From: Deltaproteobacteria bacterium
GTDB taxonomy: Bacteria > Myxococcota_A > Polyangia > JACPQR01
Assembly (NCBI GenBank): GCA_016190375.1
Contig: JACPQR010000140.1
Coordinates: forward strand, 1 to 36,954
Direction: 5' to 3'
Length of the DNA: 36,954 nt
Shown: piece after piece, positions 24,100-31,721 of the stretch
How positions within the stretch are numbered: the stretch's first letter is position 1
Layout of the letters: every line of letters starts with the position of its first letter
The notes under the pieces: generated by a model
Told to the model about the DNA's origin: nothing
Database searches by the model: none
What the model saw: only the letters and a program-made list of their open reading frames with translations
Translations under genes and position numbers: made by a program

Positions 24100-25749
24100 A
24101 TGAGAAACGGCGCGACCGCGGGTCTCCTCCTTCTGCTCGTCGAGGTCCCCGTCGCAACGGTGCGCGCGGAGGAGTGGTTCGTCGAGGCGGATGGATCCGG
24201 AGGTGGGACAGCGGACGATCCGTTCGGGAGCGTGCAGGACGGGCTGGACGTGGCCGGTCCGGGGGACGTGATCACCGTGCGGGAGGGGACCTACTCGGAG
24301 TCGCTCCGCACCGTGCGCGGCGGGACCGAGGCCGCCCCCATCGTCCTTCGACGGGATCCCGCCAGGGGACCCACGATCCTCTCGTCGAGCGGTCGGGTCC
24401 TGCGCGTCGAGCATCCCTACTTCGTCGTCGAGGGCCTGATCCTCGACGGCCAGTACGGGCCGGACGATGCGCTCGCGGTTCGCGACGAGGGCGACCATTT
24501 CGTCCTGCGCGACTCCGAGATCCGACGGTCCGGGCGAGATTGTCTCGACATGAGCGGCCAGGAAGGCGTCCTGGTCGAGCGCTCGCTCATCCATCATTGC
24601 CTCGACTCGACGGACGGCCGCAGGGATGCTCACGGCATCGTGGGCGGGCCGATGCGGGGTCTGGTGATCCGCGACACGGAGATCCATACGTTCTCGGGCG
24701 ACGCCGTCCAGCTCGACCCCGATCGGGAACAGACCGGCTGGACCGACGTGACCATCGAGGGCTGCGAGCTGTGGCTCGAGCCGCTGCCGGCGGCCGAGGC
24801 TGGCTTTTCGGCGGGAACGGTCCCGGGCGAGAACGGCGTCGATACCAAGGCCACGGAAGCCGCGCCCCGGGCCATGTTGATCATCAGCGACACGGTGGCC
24901 CGCGGCTTTCGTCGCGGGCTCGTTCCGAACATGGCCGCGTTCAACATCAAGGAGAACGTCGACTGCACGCTGGACCGCGTGACCGTCCACGACTCCGAGA
25001 TCGCCTTCCGGACGCGAGGCCCCACGGACGAGCACCCGCTGGGGTCCTGGGTCCGGATCGCCAACGCGGTGGTCTTCGACGTGGAGGTCGGTGTCCGCTA
25101 CGAGAACGACATCGAGCGGCTCGCGGTCCTCGGATCGACGTTCGGCCGCGACGTGGAGCGGCCGTTCGACGAAGCAGAGGCCGCTGCGTCCGTGCTCGAC
25201 GTCCGGAACCTCCTCGTGCTGTCGGAGACGCTCCCGGGAGAAGCGATCGGTCCCACGAACCTGGCGGTCGGCGAGTCTGCCTTCATCGACGCGACGTCCG
25301 ACGACTACCACCTGTCTGCGGGCTCGCCCGCCATCGACCGCGGCGAGCCCATCGAAGGCGTGAGCCGGGATCGCGACGGTGTCGCCCGCCCGCAGGGCGA
25401 CGGGATCGACATCGGCGCATACGAGTGGTGCGGCGAATGCCCCGAGCCGGGCAATCCCGACGCCGGCGGCCACACGCAGCCGGGCCCGGACGGCGGTGCC
25501 GATGCCGGCGCGGCGGACGATCGCGACACGGGCAGTCCGGTGGGTGCCGATGCGGGCGGTGCGCCGGCCGGCGGCGGCTTCGGATGCTCCTGCAACGCGA
25601 CGAGATCGGCACCGGGAGCCTCATGGCTTGCGTGGATCGCCGGGGTTGCGGGCAGCCTCGCCTCCGGTCGGCGGAGTCGCCGAGGGCCTTTCGCTGGTCG
25701 GGCGCCCTCGCGTGCCCCCGTCACCGGGTCGGGCCCGTGTTGTCTATGA
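24100..25749 (+). CDS. Right-handed parallel beta-helix surface protein with choice-of-anchor Q and MYXO-CTERM-like tail
   Basis: 549 aa; the ATG at 24100 follows GGGAGGG by about 6 nt. A signal peptide covers about residues 1-24. Residues about 27-300 show the pectate-lyase-like beta-helix pattern (GSVQDGLDVAGPGDVITVREGTY opens it in parts; repeated V-x-G, D-S-E-I). About 395-445 ends in DRDGVARPQGDGIDIGAYE, the choice-of-anchor Q signature. After an Asp/Gly linker, FGCSCNATRS, a hydrophobic stretch (SWLAWIAGVAGSLA) and RRSRR form a MYXO-CTERM-like sorting tail. About 20 residues follow the arginines, longer than usual. Substrate unknown. The 3' end overlaps the convergent metalloprotease region. 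Confidence 0.82.
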   Translation: MRNGATAGLLLLLVEVPVATVRAEEWFVEADGSGGGTADDPFGSVQDGLDVAGPGDVITVREGTYSESLRTVRGGTEAAPIVLRRDPARGPTILSSSGRVLRVEHPYFVVEGLILDGQYGPDDALAVRDEGDHFVLRDSEIRRSGRDCLDMSGQEGVLVERSLIHHCLDSTDGRRDAHGIVGGPMRGLVIRDTEIHTFSGDAVQLDPDREQTGWTDVTIEGCELWLEPLPAAEAGFSAGTVPGENGVDTKATEAAPRAMLIISDTVARGFRRGLVPNMAAFNIKENVDCTLDRVTVHDSEIAFRTRGPTDEHPLGSWVRIANAVVFDVEVGVRYENDIERLAVLGSTFGRDVERPFDEAEAAASVLDVRNLLVLSETLPGEAIGPTNLAVGESAFIDATSDDYHLSAGSPAIDRGEPIEGVSRDRDGVARPQGDGIDIGAYEWCGECPEPGNPDAGGHTQPGPDGGADAGAADDRDTGSPVGADAGGAPAGGGFGCSCNATRSAPGASWLAWIAGVAGSLASGRRSRRGPFAGRAPSRAPVTGSGPCCL

Positions 25750-26841
25750 TGTGCGGGCGGAGCATGGTGCTGACCTCGCCGTCGACGTCGGTCGCGACCG
25801 CGACGAGCGCGAACACGCCGTCCTCGAGCGTGGTGGTGTCGACCTCCGCCCGGAACGGGGGTTCGGTCCGGAGTCGGCGATCGATCCCGGCGTCATGTCG
25901 AGCAGCCGGCTCTGCATGATGTTGGAGTTCTGTGAACGATAGCCCAGCGTCACGATGGGACCCTCCAGCGGCTCCCCGGTCTCGGTGCGGAGGAACACCC
26001 AGTAGTCGGAGGCGACGTCTCTTCGGATCCGAAGCGCGTGTGCCGTCCCGTCGCCTGCGGACGGGTCGACCTCGAGCGCGATGAGGTCGACCTCTTCAGA
26101 GTCGGCCGCTGTCTGGACCGAGTCCTCGTCGAGCCACCCGCTGCGCAGCTTGAACCATGGGTTGAATTGCAGCTCGACGTCGACGTCCGGGGGCTGGCCG
26201 CCCCCGCCGCCCATAGGGTCCCACTCGTCGGCGTACAGGACTTCGACGGCCGATGGGTCGAGCGGCGATCCCTCGACTACGTGGAGGAAGTTGGCGTGCC
26301 CGAAGCCCATGGCGTGGCCCATCTCGTGAACGGTCAGCCGGGGGCCGACGCGGTTGATGAAGACGGTGTGGTTGTCGAGCGCGCCGATTCCGCTCGCGGC
26401 CGTGGGCCAGTGAACGACGCCGAAGATCACCTCGAGGTCGTAGGAGTCGGGGTCGAACCCAGCCTGCTCGGCCACCAGCAGCGCGTCGGCGCGCAGGCGG
26501 ACGAGCGACGGTCCAGTTTCGTAGGCGGATCCTGGCCGCGGCATGGTCAGCACGGGCGTGACGTCGACGGACATGCTCAGTCGACCGTAGGCGTTCGCTT
26601 CGAACGACTCCCCGACGACCGCTGCCAGCTCCTCGGCCGCTGGCTCCGTCAAGAGCGGTCCATCGTCATCCTCGTAGTCGAGAAGGATGAACAGAACCCT
26701 CATCGTGTTGGTGAACGGCCGAAACAGCACGTTCCCGGCAGCAGTGGGAGACACGGTCTGTTCGGAACCCCCACAGCCCGCGACCGTGGCCAACCAGAGA
26801 GCCACCGAAGCGAGACAGCGCGGAGCGACCAGCGGTCTCAC
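25744..26841 (-). CDS. Zinc metalloprotease lipoprotein (HExxHxxGxxH), frameshifted near the 3' end
   Basis: 365 aa as read, from GTG 26841, which starts a signal with lipobox TVAGC. The zinc site HEMGHAMGFGH is at about 171-181, with DPMGGGG downstream as a probable Met-turn region, so a metzincin/M6-M11-like exported protease. The last about 40 residues read as Ser/Arg-rich nonsense. In the -1 frame, from about 25860, the chain continues FRAEVDTTTLEDGVFALVAV and then ends at a TGA at 25721-25723; that reads as a normal beta-domain end. One missing base beside a run of five C on the minus strand (about 25856-25866) explains this. The intact gene would be 25721-26841. It is either a recent mutation or a sequencing error. 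Confidence 0.75.
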   Translation of the reverse strand: MRPLVAPRCLASVALWLATVAGCGGSEQTVSPTAAGNVLFRPFTNTMRVLFILLDYEDDDGPLLTEPAAEELAAVVGESFEANAYGRLSMSVDVTPVLTMPRPGSAYETGPSLVRLRADALLVAEQAGFDPDSYDLEVIFGVVHWPTAASGIGALDNHTVFINRVGPRLTVHEMGHAMGFGHANFLHVVEGSPLDPSAVEVLYADEWDPMGGGGGQPPDVDVELQFNPWFKLRSGWLDEDSVQTAADSEEVDLIALEVDPSAGDGTAHALRIRRDVASDYWVFLRTETGEPLEGPIVTLGYRSQNSNIMQSRLLDMTPGSIADSGPNPRSGRRSTPPRSRTACSRSSRSRPTSTARSAPCSARTS

Positions 26842-27369
26842 GGCGTTCGAGAGTATATGCCGAGTAAGGGTGACGTTTTCCGGCAAGTCGACGCCGGACA
26901 CCGGGATGGGACACGGCGGATGGGCCGGCGGGGATGGCCGGTGGGGGGTGGCGGGGCGCGAGCAGCCTGGACGGCCGGCCATCGGGCGTGCCCGAGGCGC
27001 ACGTGGGCGTCGACGCCTCTCGGGGAGGACGCGAGACGCGGGCCGAGGGCGCCGGGTCAGGCCGCTTCGGAGCGTGGGCTCCTGGCGCGGGCGATGAGCG
27101 ACGGCACGGTCGGAAGGCCCAGGTGCTGCAGGATCGCGGCGCATCACGTGGCCCGTTGACGTGCCCCCACGGCTCCCGGTAGACGGGCCGAATGAAGAAC
27201 GAGAGCGGCGTCAGGGCTGGCGGCGGCGACAAGGTCCGCGGCAACACCTGAGAACCTCCTCGGTCGGCTTCAACTCCGACACCGAGCAGCGCCTGCGCTC
27301 GAGGAGGGCCTGCGGAGCGTCAGCAAGTGGGACCCAACGGCTGCACTGACGACGGAGCGCTCCGGCTCG
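26842..27369. other. 528-bp region without an intact gene
   Basis: Upstream of the metalloprotease. Open frames exist on both strands but have high-GC shadow composition. The one recognisable piece is a short minus-strand IS91-like transposase end (27057-27143, listed separately). A promoter for the metalloprotease should lie here; none was identified. Confidence 0.4.
27057..27143 (-). pseudogene. Possible remnant of IS91-family transposase C-terminus
   Basis: The minus-strand frame between stops at 27144-27146 and 27057-27059 encodes CAAILQHLGLPTVPSLIARA and a few more residues. The IL-x-HLGLP-x-x-P pattern near a stop recurs at the C-terminus of IS91-type (HUH, Y2) transposases. Only about 28 residues survive and the rest of the gene is absent, so this is tentative. 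Confidence 0.35.
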
Positions 27370-28218
27370 CTATTGTCCCCGGACGATCGACCACGCGCGC
27401 AAGGTGCCCGGTTCGGCGGACGCGGGGCCCAGCACCCCGAGCGTCCACTCACCCTGAAGGTCGGAGTCGGCGAGCTCGGGGATCGGGAAAACGGCTCGGA
27501 GGCGTGGACCGGCGCTCGCCGTGTCCCGTGCGAGCGCGAACGAGCGGCCTTCTCGCTCGACGGTGACGGCGAGCTCGTCCGGTCGAGGATGTTCGACGTC
27601 GATCTTGATCGCCACCTCGCGCGCCATGATGCTCGACTCGATCTCGATCCTGGCGACGACGCCGCCATCAGGTCCCGGCGGGATCGCGGCCGGACCTTCC
27701 ATCCACGGCATCTCGTCGGGTCCAGCGTCGAGCCTCGGGAAGTAGCCGCTGTCGAGCGAGACGAAGACGAACCCTGCTTCCTCGAGCCCCGTGAGGATCG
27801 AGTCGAGCCGGTTGGCCGTGTTTGCGTGGATGTCGTGCATGAGCAGGACCCCACCGCCGGCGACCGCCGCCGATCGGTGCACCCATCCCTCGAAGTCGTG
27901 CTCGTAGCCGGGCGCCCGCCACGAGGTTCCGTCGCGCGCGAAATCCCAGTCGACCGTGTCGATCTGCCAGCCAACGACGCGGTATCCCAGGGCACGAACG
28001 GTCTCGACCGCCGCGCAGTTGGCCTCGCCGTAGGGGAACCGGAAGTACCGCGGCGGCCCAGGCTGGTGCTGCCGGATGAGCTCGTCCGTCTCCAGCACGG
28101 AGCGGCGCAGGCACTCGCCCGAGCACTCGCGCACGGCCCCACGGTGGTCCTGGGTGTGATTGCCCAGCTCATGCCCATCGGCCACGATGCGGTCCAGCAG
28201 GGCGTCTTGCCCGGACAT
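27370..28218 (-). CDS. Truncated polysaccharide deacetylase (NodB) with C-terminal P-domain
   Basis: 282 aa from the first ATG (28218). NodB motifs 2-5 are present: GHELGNHTQDH (zinc HxxxH), RYFRFPYGE, IDTVDWD and VLLMHDIHANTANR. Motif 1 (TFDDGP, with the catalytic base and a metal Asp) and roughly 45 N-terminal residues are missing, as is any signal peptide. Residues about 180-282 resemble a proprotein-convertase P-domain (IEIESSIM, GEWTLGVLG, GTLRAWSI). As read it should be inactive. The upstream gene, cut in its own middle, ends exactly here, so a deletion fusing two genes is likely. Alternatively the assembly is wrong. Confidence 0.75.
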   Translation of the reverse strand: MSGQDALLDRIVADGHELGNHTQDHRGAVRECSGECLRRSVLETDELIRQHQPGPPRYFRFPYGEANCAAVETVRALGYRVVGWQIDTVDWDFARDGTSWRAPGYEHDFEGWVHRSAAVAGGGVLLMHDIHANTANRLDSILTGLEEAGFVFVSLDSGYFPRLDAGPDEMPWMEGPAAIPPGPDGGVVARIEIESSIMAREVAIKIDVEHPRPDELAVTVEREGRSFALARDTASAGPRLRAVFPIPELADSDLQGEWTLGVLGPASAEPGTLRAWSIVRGQ

Positions 28219-28738
28219 CGATCGCGGGCGCAGTCCTGAAGAAGCCCGAATGGACGGTCTCGGACAGGCCGCGCGTCAGCGCCGACAGGCTCGAGTAGTC
28301 AAGGTGCGAGCGTCGCGCCAGGACGCGGTTGTCCGACGTGTAGCGTCCACCCGAGATGGCGCCGACGAAAGAGAACGGCAGCCGTCGCTTGTAGCTGAAG
28401 TACGCTCGCGCGATGTATGGCAGGTCCGCGCAGTCGGCGAACAGCCGGAGGTCGCCATCGTCCTCGTCGAACAGCAGGTTCGCCTCCGAATTGCGCAGGC
28501 ACGACTGAAAGGTCGAACAAGCGCCGCCGGCGCGCGCTCGCCCGAGGATCTCGACCCACTGAGCGAACAGGTCCTCTTCGGCGGCATCCCAGCGGCCCGT
28601 TGCGACCCACGCGCCGTCCGTCTCTGTCGCCGACCTCTGCTCGACGCCCGGCACACCGACGCAGGCACAAGACAAGAGGCAGCCCACCGCGGCGCACCGC
28701 CGGAGAGCGGCGCGCACGTGCGACCCGTCCTTTTCCAT
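28169..28738 (-). CDS. Truncated lipoprotein, N-terminal part of a papain/transglutaminase-like family
   Basis: About 189 aa from the ATG at 28738; signal with Cys-rich lipobox (GCLLSCAC). The sequence ADCADLPYIARAYFSYKRRL resembles proteins in which this Cys starts an NlpC/P60- or transglutaminase-like catalytic domain. The homologous reading stops at HSGFFRTAP; the remaining residues (from about 28228) are Arg/Ala/Pro-rich and overlap the start of the deacetylase in another frame. The His and Asp parts of the catalytic domain are therefore missing. Family assignment is by memory of the motif and is uncertain. Confidence 0.6.
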   Translation of the reverse strand: MEKDGSHVRAALRRCAAVGCLLSCACVGVPGVEQRSATETDGAWVATGRWDAAEEDLFAQWVEILGRARAGGACSTFQSCLRNSEANLLFDEDDGDLRLFADCADLPYIARAYFSYKRRLPFSFVGAISGGRYTSDNRVLARRSHLDYSSLSALTRGLSETVHSGFFRTAPAIDVRARRPAGPHRGRWA

Positions 28739-28879
28739 TTCCGCCGAGTCGAGCAACTCCGATGCCGCACTGCGTCAGCGGGCGGCGGCCCGCCAAGTAA
28801 CGGATATCGCGCGGCTTCGGTTCTCGACCCGTCACGCCGGGGTGCCGCCTCGCATGGCCCGCCGAAACGCCATCGGCGG

Positions 28880-29968
28880 CTAATCGAGTTGTGCCGGCAG
28901 ACACACGTCGGCGATGGTCGCCGGCGATGGGCGCGAGGCAGTCGCGCAGTGATGCGACGGGCGGCACCCGGCCTGGCCAAACAGCCCCTGATCGCAGCGG
29001 CTATGGCACAGGCCGCCGGAGCCGCCGACCGCGACACAGAACGTCGGCGCGTTGAGGCCCGGCCGGTCGGGGCACGTGCGGGAGCAGGGCAGCGTGCAGG
29101 AAGCTGCGGCCGTTCCCGCGTCGAGGCAAAACGCCCCGGCTCCGATCCCGGCGCAGTCTTCGTCGCCGGCGCAGTGGCCACCGATGAAGGCGCGGTTCTT
29201 CGGCCGATCGCCCGGCTGCTCGCGCGGGCAGCGCAGGGGCTCGGCCTCCGCGCAAGCGAACAGGTACTCGTCAAGCAGAAGTCCGCTGTTGCGCAGCTCG
29301 GCGGCGGCGGCCAGCCCGACGTAGCGAAAGTGCCACGGCTCGTATGCGTAGCCCGTGATCGGCTCGGCGCCCCGAGGGTAGCTCAGTGCGAAGCCGAATC
29401 GATGGGCGTTGTCGGACAGCCACTCGCCTTCGGCTCGACTGCCCATCGAGGGCGACAGCGCCCAGTCCAGCCCGGCCGAGGTCAGATCGACCGTGGTGCC
29501 GAGCTGATGCTGGCTACGCCCCGGAAGGGCGCTGTAGCGCGCGGCGTGCTCGGGTCCGTTCTCGTCGACCTTGGCCCGGTACGTTGCGCACTGCTCGCGA
29601 AAGGATCGATAGGCGGAGCGCACCCTGAGCGCGACACCGATCTCGGCCGCGGCCGTGTCGATCAGCTCGTACAGGCCGTCGGCCGCCGGCCCCCGCAGCA
29701 TCCCGTCCCGGCCCGGCATGAAGTAGGAGGGACCGAGCGCGACGAGGTCGGCTGGGGCGTCATCCGAACGGAGCTGACGTTGAGGCTCCTTGTTGACGAG
29801 CACGAGTAGGTCGTCGCCCGTGAGCTCTCCTCCAGCGAAGCCCTCGCAGACGTCGTAGGACGCCGCCGCGGAGACGTCGTCGTGATCGAGGTCGTACGAC
29901 GAGTCGGTCGGATCGACGCAGCCGGTCTGCAGGGCCAACAGGACAGCGAGCGAGCACTCGCGATGCAT
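28880..29968 (-). CDS. D-alanyl-D-alanine carboxypeptidase-like lipoprotein (VanY/M15B)
   Basis: 362 aa from the ATG at 29968, selected because MHRECSLAVLLALQTGC is a lipoprotein signal. The M15B domain spans about 60-230: VRSAYRSFREQ, SQHQLGTTVDLTS (SxHxxGxxxD zinc motif, about 152-164) and EPWHFRYVG. These trim the terminal D-Ala of peptidoglycan stem peptides. The last about 110 residues form a Cys-rich module (GGHCAGDEDCAG, CSRTCPDRPG, CRPSHHC) common in exported Myxococcota proteins and perhaps an adhesion or surface-anchoring domain. The gene stands alone, divergent from the zinc-ribbon gene. Confidence 0.85.
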   Translation of the reverse strand: MHRECSLAVLLALQTGCVDPTDSSYDLDHDDVSAAASYDVCEGFAGGELTGDDLLVLVNKEPQRQLRSDDAPADLVALGPSYFMPGRDGMLRGPAADGLYELIDTAAAEIGVALRVRSAYRSFREQCATYRAKVDENGPEHAARYSALPGRSQHQLGTTVDLTSAGLDWALSPSMGSRAEGEWLSDNAHRFGFALSYPRGAEPITGYAYEPWHFRYVGLAAAAELRNSGLLLDEYLFACAEAEPLRCPREQPGDRPKNRAFIGGHCAGDEDCAGIGAGAFCLDAGTAAASCTLPCSRTCPDRPGLNAPTFCVAVGGSGGLCHSRCDQGLFGQAGCRPSHHCATASRPSPATIADVCLPAQLD

Positions 29969-30164
29969 GCGACCAGGCGCCCCGAGCAGATGGCGTGCCA
30001 CTCGCCTTTGCGTGGCGTCCTGCGACGGGAGCGGCCAGTGTAGCCACGGAGGTGGCCCCTCCACGCTCCGGCTGCGCCCAAGCCTGCCTCGAGAGATCGC
30101 TTGACCGGGCCCGAGCGCCGCTCGTACCGTCGAGAGACGGGAAAACGCAGTCAGGAGCGACCTC

Positions 30165-30395
30165 ATGAAAGACGGCATTTGCCCGAAGTGTGGCTCAGAC
30201 GGTGTGCGAGTGCTGGAACGTGGGATCACCATCGGAGGAAAACCTCAAGGGGCCTATGTGTGGATTGGGGAATCCGCAAGCGCGACCACGTACAATACCT
30301 ACCTCTGCCCGGACTGTGGCTATTTCGAGAGCTACATTGCCGACACCAAGAGGCTGACCCAGGTAGCGGAGAATTGGCCCCGCGCGAGATCGTAG
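30165..30395 (+). CDS. Small zinc-ribbon protein
   Basis: 76 aa with a good AGGAG (30153-30157) 7 nt before the ATG. Two CPxCG knuckles (CPKCGSDG near the N-terminus, CPDCGYFESY near residue 47) bracket a beta-rich middle, the layout of a single zinc-ribbon domain. Codon use is less GC-extreme than neighbours (TTT, AAT, ACA codons), which may mean later arrival. Function unknown. It converges on the trypsin-like protease gene, 13 bp apart. Confidence 0.75.
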   Translation: MKDGICPKCGSDGVRVLERGITIGGKPQGAYVWIGESASATTYNTYLCPDCGYFESYIADTKRLTQVAENWPRARS

Positions 30396-30408
30396 GGAGT
30401 TCCTGTCG

Positions 30409-31683
30409 TCAGGTTCTCCTCACACGTTGGTCCAGAGGCGCCCCGGCCGAAGCACAGGATCCCGCCACCGTCGAGCGTGCAGTACGACGACGGCGCCGTC
30501 GTGTGGGCCATCGGAATGGACGGGGGCGGCAACGCGGGCCACGTCTTCGTGAGACGCCGAGTGGCGCCAGCGCCGCCAGGAAGATCACCGAGAGCCCGGC
30601 CGCGCGGCGGCCGGCGGACCCCGGAATCCGGCAGCCGCAGCCGTACGAAGCGGTGTCGGCGGGGCCGGCGTCGGCCGCGTCTGGGAGGTCCACGGCCGCA
30701 TCCACCGGGTCGGGGTCGGGCGGTGGATCTCCGGAGGCGCATGCAGCGCCGTCGGCGACGGGGGCGCACCAGAGCCCCTCGGGGCAGGCGGCCGAGCCCG
30801 CGTTGGGATCGCAGGTCCGAGTGCACTGGCTTGCGCCCTCTACTTCGCGGCAGTCGCGGGAGGCGCAGTCGTCGGGGGCCGTGCAGGGGCTTCCGAGCGG
30901 AAGGCAGCCCTCGTCGACGAGGCCGTCGCAGTCGTCGTCCCAGCCGTCGTCGCAGACCTCGTCCTCGCAGATCGTGGAGTCCTGGATCGCCTGGTCGATC
31001 ATGGCAGACCATGCGTCGACTCGAGTGTGTCCCGAAAGGCCCTCGCACGGGTCGTCCGGGTCGAAGCCGAACACGTTGACGATCACGCCGACGAGCATCT
31101 CCCCGGCGTCGAACGCCGCGCCGCCCGAGTCGCCGAAGCACGCGGGGTCTCCGGACGTCGTGAGGTAGGCCTCCTCGATGCCCTCGAGCACGGCATCGCC
31201 GACCATCCGGCGCCCGGCGAAGCCGTTGTCGCGCTGCCCGTACCCCACCAGGGTGATCGGGTCGCCTTCCGCCGGCTGCCACTCCCGCGCGAAGGGCGCA
31301 TACGGGTAGACCTGGATGCGATCCGCGGCGATCAGGACGGCGATGTCCCGCCCGCGGGACATGTCTCCGTCGGTCACGCGGAGCTCGGCGATCGCGACGG
31401 CGCCGCTCTCGCCGTCCGGACCGAGCTCGAGCGCGAGGTCCGAGGGATCCGTGTCCTCGAGGCAGTGCTTCGCGGTGGTCGCGACCCTGGGCGCCACGAC
31501 CGTGGCCGAGCACGAGCTCGCGTCGAACTGGCTCGCCCAGCGGTTCAGGCGGACGACGTTGTCCCAGCCCGCGCGGGCCTCCTCGCCGCGGTAGATCGCG
31601 CTCTCGGTCGTTCCGACCGTCGGAGCCGGCCCGCAGGCGGCCACCAGCGCGGCAAGGAGCAACGCCGACTGCCCGCCCTTCAT
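30409..31683 (-). CDS. Trypsin-like serine protease lipoprotein with MYXO-CTERM-like tail
   Basis: 424 aa from the ATG at 31683 (MKGGQSALLLAALVAACG, lipobox). S1 catalytic triad: His about 72 in TTAKHCL (TAxHC usual, here Lys before His), Asp about 112 in GRDIAVL, Ser about 186 in CFGDSGGAAF. A Cys-rich region follows with CDDGWDDDCDGLVDEGC (Ca-binding DxDxDG-like) and TCDPNAGSAACPEGLWC. YGCGCRIPG, a hydrophobic span (AGLSVIFLAALAPLGV) and SRRR form the sorting tail. About 45 Arg/Ser/Pro-rich residues then follow before the stop, much longer than normal, so an older stop was probably lost. Exported and surface-anchored protease. Confidence 0.85.
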   Translation of the reverse strand: MKGGQSALLLAALVAACGPAPTVGTTESAIYRGEEARAGWDNVVRLNRWASQFDASSCSATVVAPRVATTAKHCLEDTDPSDLALELGPDGESGAVAIAELRVTDGDMSRGRDIAVLIAADRIQVYPYAPFAREWQPAEGDPITLVGYGQRDNGFAGRRMVGDAVLEGIEEAYLTTSGDPACFGDSGGAAFDAGEMLVGVIVNVFGFDPDDPCEGLSGHTRVDAWSAMIDQAIQDSTICEDEVCDDGWDDDCDGLVDEGCLPLGSPCTAPDDCASRDCREVEGASQCTRTCDPNAGSAACPEGLWCAPVADGAACASGDPPPDPDPVDAAVDLPDAADAGPADTASYGCGCRIPGSAGRRAAGLSVIFLAALAPLGVSRRRGPRCRPRPFRWPTRRRRRRTARSTVAGSCASAGAPLDQRVRRT

Positions 31684-31721
31684 GAGGCCACGTCCTTCCA
31701 CGACCGACAGGATGCCACAGG

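Noticed and set aside
23148..25919. 923-aa plus-strand open frame
   Set aside because: Crosses several real genes in the wrong frame and is Arg/Gly-rich; no signal or domain.
30332..30560. Minus-strand alternate frame with an RCC1-like phrase (SSYCTLDGGGILCFGRGASG)
   Set aside because: Only one weak repeat-like phrase, overlapping the zinc-ribbon gene and the protease tail; likely chance, though it could be debris of a lost gene.
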